DNA from: AP-15 sp036500965 | GTDB taxonomy: Bacteria > Pseudomonadota > Alphaproteobacteria > ATCC43930 > CGMCC-115725 | Direction: 5' to 3' | DNA length: 28,887 bases | NCBI GenBank assembly: GCA_036500965.1 | Contig: DASYBC010000015.1 | Location: 1-28,887, forward strand | Shown: positions 24,468 to 28,887 of the stretch, piece after piece | Numbering within the stretch: position 1 is the first letter of the stretch | Layout of the letters: every line of letters starts with the position of its first letter | The notes under the pieces: generated by a model | What the model was told of the DNA's origin: nothing | The model's input: only the letters and a program-made list of their open reading frames with translations | The model's database searches: none | Position numbers and translations under genes: made by a program

Positions 24468-25625
24468 ATGGGCGGGGCTCTCGACGGGATCAGGGTGCTC
24501 GAATTGGCGCGCTACCAGGCCGGGCCGCGCGGCGGCATGATCCTCTCCGACCTCGGCGCCGAGGTCATCAAGATCGAGAAATTGGGCGGCGAGGAAACCC
24601 GGCAATCGCCGCCCCTGGTGCGCGGCCAGAGCGTCTATTTCTCGGTGTACAACCGCGGCAAGAAAAGCCTGTGCCTCGATCTGCGCGCCCCCCGCGGCAA
24701 GGAGATATTTGCGGCATTGGTCAAGACCGCCGACATCGTGCTGCAGAACTTCCGGCCCGGAGTCATGGACAAGATGGGCTTCGGCTACGACCGGCTGCGC
24801 GAATTGAAGCCCGACATCATCCTGGGCTCGGTCTCGGGCTTTGGCCAGTACGGCCCCTATCGCGACCGCCCGGCCTTCGACCCGCTGGGCCAGGCGATGA
24901 GCGGGCTGATGCACCTGACCGGGATGCCGGTCGGCCGCCCGCTCGGCGCCGCCTCGTCGATTGTCGACCGCTATACCTCGCTGCATGCGACGATCGGCAT
25001 GCTGGCGGCATTGCATCACCGCGACCGCACCGGCGAGGGCCAGGTGGTCGATGTCTGCCTCTTGGATTCGGCGCTGACCATGGTCGAGATCCCGACCTCG
25101 TACTATCTCGCGACCGGCGAGGAAGGCGGCGAGGGCGGACGCCCGCCCTACGAGGCCAAGGACGGCCATGTCGTGATCTCGGCCTCGGGGCGCGAGATGG
25201 GCTCGCGGCTGATGCAGATCGCCACCGGCGACCCGGCGGCCGGCGCCGATACCGGCCGCTTTTCGAGCCGCTCCGGCCCGAACGACCCGCGCCGCCAGGC
25301 GGTCGCGGCCTGGTGCGCCGCGCACACCGTCGACGAGATCTGCGAGGCGCTGCTTGCCGCCGACATCCCGGTGGCGCCGGTCAAAACCATCCCGCAAGTC
25401 GCCCAAGACCCGCATCTGTGGGAGCGCGAGATGCTGGTCAAGATGGCGGACCCGGTCGCCGGCGAGATGTACCTGCCGGGCGCCACGATCAAGATGTCGA
25501 AGACCCCCGGCCGGATCGGCCCGGTGCCGACCCCGGGTCAGCACACCGACGAGCTGCTGTCCCAGATCCTCGGCTACGACCGTGCCGCGCTGGCCGAATT
25601 AAGGGAAGCGAAGGTGATTGCCTGA
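24468..25625 (+). CDS. Class III CoA-transferase (CaiB/BaiF family)
   Basis: A 385-residue family III CoA-transferase, which moves CoA between carboxylic acids through a mixed anhydride on an aspartate. Motifs: RVLELARYQAGP near the N-terminus, LSDLGAEVIKIEK (26-38), QNFRPGVMDKMG (93-104), SVSGFGQYGPY and the nucleophile D138 in AFDPLGQAMSG. The C-terminal segment has VAPVKTIPQVAQDPHL. The acceptor acid is unknown; it is likely to activate the substrate of the surrounding acyl-CoA island. CGGAGG stands 6 nt before the ATG. Divergent from the second crotonase gene. Confidence 0.92.
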   Translation: MGGALDGIRVLELARYQAGPRGGMILSDLGAEVIKIEKLGGEETRQSPPLVRGQSVYFSVYNRGKKSLCLDLRAPRGKEIFAALVKTADIVLQNFRPGVMDKMGFGYDRLRELKPDIILGSVSGFGQYGPYRDRPAFDPLGQAMSGLMHLTGMPVGRPLGAASSIVDRYTSLHATIGMLAALHHRDRTGEGQVVDVCLLDSALTMVEIPTSYYLATGEEGGEGGRPPYEAKDGHVVISASGREMGSRLMQIATGDPAAGADTGRFSSRSGPNDPRRQAVAAWCAAHTVDEICEALLAADIPVAPVKTIPQVAQDPHLWEREMLVKMADPVAGEMYLPGATIKMSKTPGRIGPVPTPGQHTDELLSQILGYDRAALAELREAKVIA

Positions 25626-25689
25626 CGCTGTACTACCCGATCATCGAGACTTATTTCACGAAGCCCGACCGAAGAGCGCCGCCAGGCCC

Positions 25690-25782
25690 CTACTCCGCCG
25701 CCTCCAGCGTGGCTGCCAGCCCGAGCCGCCCGGCGACGCCTCGTTCGTAGGCCGGGTCAGCCTTGGCGAAATGGGCGATCAT
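25690..25782 (-). pseudogene. C-terminal remnant of a monofunctional haem catalase
   Basis: In the frame shifted by one from katG, the minus strand reads (PRQ)MIAHFAKADPAYERGVA then GRLGLAATLEAAE and a stop. This is the classic catalase C-terminus (RQI.HF.KADP.YG..VA.GLG). It starts in overlap with the katG stop (ATGA), and the frame is closed by a stop 10-12 nt further upstream, so nothing of the catalase body remains. It looks like a recombination junction in which katG now abuts the last 30 codons of a catalase gene. It could in theory be translated by coupling as a 30-residue peptide, but no function is expected. Confidence 0.6.
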
Positions 25783-27992
25783 CTGGCGAGGTCAAAGCGA
25801 TCGAGGTTCATCACCTTGTTCCAAGCAGCCACGAAGTCGCGCACAAACGCCGCTTGCGAATCGTCGCATGCATAGACTTCCGCGAGGGCTCGGAGCTGCG
25901 AATGCGAACCGAAGACGAGGTCGACACGGGTGCCGGTCCACTTCACCTCGCCCGTCGCGCGATCGCGTCCTTCGAACAAATCCTCGGCTTCCGAGACGGC
26001 CTTCCAAACCGTGCCCATGTCGAGCAGGTTCACGAAGAAGTCGTTGGTGAGCGTCTCGGGGCGCTTTGTGAAGACGCCGTGCTGCGACTGTCCGAAATTC
26101 GCATTCAGCGCGCGCATCCCGCCGACGAGAACCGTCATCTCGGGGGCGGTTAACTTTAGCAACTGCGCCTTGTCGACCAGCATCTCCTCTGGCGAGGTGT
26201 ATTCGTCCTTGAGGTAGTTGCGGAACCCGTCCGCGGCCGGTTCGAGCACCGCGAAGGATTCGACATCGGTTTGATCCTGCGACGCATCCGTGCGGCCCGG
26301 CGCGAACGGAACCTGTATATCATGCCCGGCCTTCTTCGCAGCCTGCTCGACGGCGGCGCAGCCGCCGAGGACGATCAGGTCGGCGAGCGAGACTTTCTTC
26401 CCGCCGGTCTGCGCGGCGTTGAACTCCTTTTGGATATCCTCGAGGGTTCCAAGCACGCTCGCCAATCGGGCCGGCTGGTTGACCTGCCAATCCTTCTGCG
26501 GCGCAAGGCGGATGCGCGCCCCGTTCGCCCCGCCGCGCTTATCGGAACCGCGGAAAGTTGCCGCCGAAGCCCAAGCGGTCGAGACCAATTGGGAAATCGA
26601 AAGACGCGATGCGAGGATTTTGCGTTTGAGCGCGCGGATGTCCTGCTCGTCAATCAGCTCATGAGTAACGGCCGGGACCGGGTCTTGCCAAAGCAGCTCC
26701 TCCGTGGGGACCGCCGGGCCGAGATAGCGCGAGCGCGGGCCCATGTCGCGGTGCACCAGCTTGAACCACGCCCGCGCGAAGGCGTCTGCGAGCTGATCCG
26801 GGTGCTCGTAGAACCGTCTTGAAATCTTTTCGTAAACAGGGTCGACGCGCAAGGCGAGATCAGTGGTCAGCATGGAGGGCCCACGACGCTTCGACGGATC
26901 GTGCGGATCCGGCACGGTACCGGCGCCCGCGTCGCCCTTCGGCTTCCACTGATACGCGCCGGCCGGGCTCTTGGTCAGTTCCCATTCGTAGCCGAACAGG
27001 TTCGAGAAGAAGTTGTTGCTCCACCACGTTGGCGTCTGGGTCCAGATGACCTCCAGACCGCTGCCGATCGCGTCATCGCCTTTGCCGCTGCCATAGGTGT
27101 TCTTCCAGCCCAACCCTTGCTCCTCGATGGAGGCGCCTTCGGGCTCGGGGCCGACATACTTGCTCGGATCGGCAGCGCCGTGAGTCTTGCCGAACGAGTG
27201 TCCGCCGGCGATGAGCGCGACGGTCTCCTCGTCGTTCATGGCCATGCGCGCGAACGTCTCGCGAATGTCCCGCGCCGCGGCGAGCGGATCCGGCTTGCCG
27301 TTCGGCCCTTCCGGATTCACATAGATCAGACCCATCTGCACAGCGCCGAGCGGCTTTTGGAGATCACGGTCGCCGGTGTAGCGCTCGTCCGCCAGCCACT
27401 TGCCTTCGGGGCCCCAGTAGATGTCCTCTGGGGGCTCCCAGACATCCTCGCGCCCGCCGCCAAAGCCGAAGGTCTTGAAGCCCATCGACTCCAGCGCACA
27501 GTTGCCGGCGAGAATCATCAGGTCGGCCCAGGAGATCTTCTTGCCGTACTTCTGCTTGATCGGCCACAGCAGCCGGCGCGCCCTGTCGAGGAGCACGTTG
27601 TCCGGCCAGCTGTTGAGCGGCGCAAAGCGTTGCGTGCCCGAGCCCGCGCCACCGCGGCCGTCACCGATGCGGTAGGTGCCCGCGCTGTGCCACGCCATCC
27701 GGATGAAGAGCGGCCCGTAATGTCCGAAGTCGGCCGGCCACCAATCCTGCGAGTCGGTCATCAGCGCATAGAGGTCTTTCTTCAGGGCCTGGAAGTCGAG
27801 CTTCTTGAACTCCTCCGCGTAGTTGAAGTCCTTGCCCATGGGATTGGACAGGGGAGAGTGCTGCTGCAGAATGTTGAGGTTCAACTGATTCGGCCACCAG
27901 TCCCGGTTCGACCTGCCCCTGAAAGTCGCGTCGGGGCGAACACCATGCACTACCGGGCACTTGCCGGCGTTCACGACATCACTTCCGTCCAT
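25779..27992 (-). CDS. katG: Catalase-peroxidase
   Basis: A 737-residue bifunctional catalase-peroxidase, the standard length of the two-domain family. It destroys hydrogen peroxide in the cytoplasm. The N-terminal active site has R98, W101 and H102 (FIRMAWHSAGTYR), the proximal H265 (AGGHSFGKTHG), and the Met-Tyr-Trp adduct residues Y224 (LIYVNPEGPNG) and M250 (ETFARMAMND), each matching Mycobacterium tuberculosis KatG minus five. The C-terminal domain has no haem ligands, as usual, and the protein ends KVMNLDRFDLAR. I chose the ATG at 27992, with GGAGAG 4 nt upstream; a GTG at 28004 is possible. A strong promoter and a Fur-family-like operator lie about 100 bp upstream. Confidence 0.97.
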   Translation of the reverse strand: MDGSDVVNAGKCPVVHGVRPDATFRGRSNRDWWPNQLNLNILQQHSPLSNPMGKDFNYAEEFKKLDFQALKKDLYALMTDSQDWWPADFGHYGPLFIRMAWHSAGTYRIGDGRGGAGSGTQRFAPLNSWPDNVLLDRARRLLWPIKQKYGKKISWADLMILAGNCALESMGFKTFGFGGGREDVWEPPEDIYWGPEGKWLADERYTGDRDLQKPLGAVQMGLIYVNPEGPNGKPDPLAAARDIRETFARMAMNDEETVALIAGGHSFGKTHGAADPSKYVGPEPEGASIEEQGLGWKNTYGSGKGDDAIGSGLEVIWTQTPTWWSNNFFSNLFGYEWELTKSPAGAYQWKPKGDAGAGTVPDPHDPSKRRGPSMLTTDLALRVDPVYEKISRRFYEHPDQLADAFARAWFKLVHRDMGPRSRYLGPAVPTEELLWQDPVPAVTHELIDEQDIRALKRKILASRLSISQLVSTAWASAATFRGSDKRGGANGARIRLAPQKDWQVNQPARLASVLGTLEDIQKEFNAAQTGGKKVSLADLIVLGGCAAVEQAAKKAGHDIQVPFAPGRTDASQDQTDVESFAVLEPAADGFRNYLKDEYTSPEEMLVDKAQLLKLTAPEMTVLVGGMRALNANFGQSQHGVFTKRPETLTNDFFVNLLDMGTVWKAVSEAEDLFEGRDRATGEVKWTGTRVDLVFGSHSQLRALAEVYACDDSQAAFVRDFVAAWNKVMNLDRFDLAR

Positions 27993-28086
27993 AATTCTCT
28001 CCACTCTTTGCCGCGTCGGTTGACTTGGTCCGTGAATTCGTCAGATGGGCCTTCGAATCCACGTTTAGCTCCTAACGCCTCTGCTA

Positions 28087-28103
28087 TTTAGAACTATTAT
28101 AAT
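28087..28103 (-). promoter_or_regulatory. Fur-family operator-like site (PerR/Irr type) for katG
   Basis: The plus strand reads TTTAGAACTATTATAAT. Against the Irr control element TTTAGAA-N3-TTCTAAA it matches 12 of 14 positions. Read on the other strand as TTATAATAGTTCTAA it matches 12 of 14 of the PerR box TTATAATnATTATAA. The site overlaps the likely -10 element, as expected for a repressor. Which Fur-family protein binds cannot be decided from the sequence. Confidence 0.5.
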
Positions 28104-28128
28104 CTGGCGCGTGCCGACCGATTGTCAA
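28096..28128 (-). promoter_or_regulatory. Probable sigma-70 promoter of katG
   Basis: On the minus strand a perfect TTGACA (28128-28123) is followed by TATAAT (28101-28096) after 21 bp, or by GATTAT (28104-28099) after 18 bp. Both hexamers stand out in a GC-rich genome. With the TATAAT spacing being too long for a normal promoter, the 18-bp pairing may be the one used. Transcription would begin near 28090, leaving a leader of about 95 nt. Confidence 0.5.
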
Positions 28129-28287
28129 TGCCGCGCGCTCGCGCTGGCATGAGCAGCCTCGGCGAGATGTCCGATGCGATCGTCCGGGTGCGTCTAGCTG
28201 ACATGGGTCTGGTATCTCATCGATGTATCGGGGAGTTTCGGATGAAAAAGCGTGCCGCTCGTCGAGATCGGCGCGCTCGGCCGGCCT

Positions 28288-28555
28288 CTATTCGGCTGCA
28301 GCACTAGACTGCACTGTCACGCCTTGCAGTGTGCGCCGCTGCGCCCAGAACCAGCGGTAGAGCGCTCCGGCCACGATCGCGCCTACCAACTGGGCCGCGA
28401 AACACCAGGATGGTGAGGCCATGCGCGAACGTGACGGGCGGATCATGGTTAACGCCGAGCGCGATTTCCGCCCCCGCGCCGATGAAGATCAGCGCGAAGG
28501 TGCCGATGAACTCGGCTACCAACTGCCGCGCCGGACCGATTGCTGTCTCAGTCAC
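28288..28555 (-). pseudogene. Aquaporin (MIP family) pseudogene with internal deletion and frameshift
   Basis: From a GTG at 28555, with GGAG 10 nt upstream, the minus strand encodes the first membrane helix of a MIP channel: RQLVAEFIGTFALIFIGAGA, then VTFAHGLTI. After about position 28400 the homology shifts frame and continues as FAAQLVGAIVAGALYRWFW, the last helix of the same family, ending at a TAG at 28288-28290. The roughly 140-150 residues between, including both NPA pore motifs, are gone. The gene cannot make a channel. Together with the catalase scrap nearby it marks a decaying region. Confidence 0.7.
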
Positions 28556-28887
28556 TGACAATAATCTCCAAACATGGCTTGAAGACCGGATGAAACCGTC
28601 AGGCCCGACTTTGCCGGCCCCGCCCAATCACAGGTCTGCCGCTTAACTAAACCGCGGGCTAACGAGGGCCAGTCAAACTGCGTAAATCGTCGTAAAAATC
28701 GAGGCAGCAGCCCCGCGCGCAAACGGCGCCCGGTCGCCCGAGGCGCCACCTTGACAAGGGGGCACACGAACGCTGCCCTTCTGAAGTTAACGGGATGCGT
28801 TACAACTTTTTACCGGAACTTACTCGAATCCAGCCCACTACCGGTCTACGTCTAGCAGCCGTGCACAAGCAACCGGAGATCACGGTC
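28556..28887. other. Right-end region with no recognised gene
   Basis: I see no coding region, RNA gene or repeat in the last 332 bp. The open frames present lack any protein-like pattern. The composition is somewhat less GC-rich than in the gene-dense part, in keeping with a decayed or non-coding stretch. Confidence 0.45.

Noticed and set aside
28122..28307. Small plus-strand frame encoding a very basic peptide
   Set aside because: It runs across the upstream region of katG and into the aquaporin remnant, has no family pattern and is probably chance.
1..28887. CRISPR arrays, prophage modules, toxin-antitoxin pairs
   Set aside because: No regularly spaced repeats, phage structural genes or typical small gene pairs were seen on either strand.

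Overview
The window is GC-rich, densely coded chromosomal DNA of the kind found in Alphaproteobacteria. The signs are a ThyX and a GlnB of alphaproteobacterial type, a sigma-54-type promoter, frequent GTG/TTG starts and a very high G+C third codon position. The family or genus cannot be fixed from the sequence. No rRNA, tRNA or CRISPR array was seen.

Layout. (1) 1-860: an accessory-looking gene with a DUF3883 nuclease-like domain and no convincing start. (2) 1031-4184, minus strand: two tandem molybdopterin genes, an apparently active-site-degenerate MoeA-like protein followed by a MoeA fused to a periplasmic-binding-protein-like domain. Divergent from them is a class I/II aminotransferase (4372-5580). 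(3) 5669-6070: glnB behind a clear GG-N10-GC sigma-54 promoter, with no glnA beside it. (4) 6172-7110, minus: thyX, with helically phased TGTGGG repeats upstream. A frameshifted IS5-type transposase remnant lies between thyX and an IlvD/Edd dehydratase of the pentonate (L-arabinonate-like) type. (5) 9545-11912: a small lipoprotein, divergent from a two-gene unit of an MBL-fold hydrolase and a COG0523 (CobW-type) metal GTPase separated by 1 bp. (6) 11890-19065, all minus: Tat-exported sulfatase, UppP, an amidohydrolase of the gamma-resorcylate decarboxylase type, a dienelactone hydrolase-family protein, NAD-malic enzyme and a DUF1275 membrane protein. (7) 19479-25625: an acyl-CoA metabolism island with two paralogous crotonases, a GMC oxidoreductase, a MaoC-type dehydratase, a YfcE-like metallophosphoesterase translationally coupled to it, a small DUF1640-like membrane protein and a class III CoA-transferase. 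(8) 25690-28887: katG with a strong promoter and a Fur-family-like operator, the C-terminal scrap of a haem catalase attached behind it, an aquaporin pseudogene with an internal deletion and frameshift, and apparently gene-free DNA to the end.

How the parts may work together: region 7 supplies most activities of an acyl-CoA catabolic route (CoA loading, alcohol oxidation, hydration-type steps). Both crotonases lack the two catalytic glutamates of true enoyl-CoA hydratases, so the chemistry is probably not ordinary beta-oxidation. Region 6 contains ring-cleavage-type hydrolases next to malic enzyme, which would fit aromatic or lactone catabolism feeding C4 acids into central metabolism; this is inference. 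The right end looks like a site of past recombination and decay. The most interesting leads are the crotonase pair, the MBL/COG0523 pair, the MoeA tandem, the katG/catalase junction and the katG operator.
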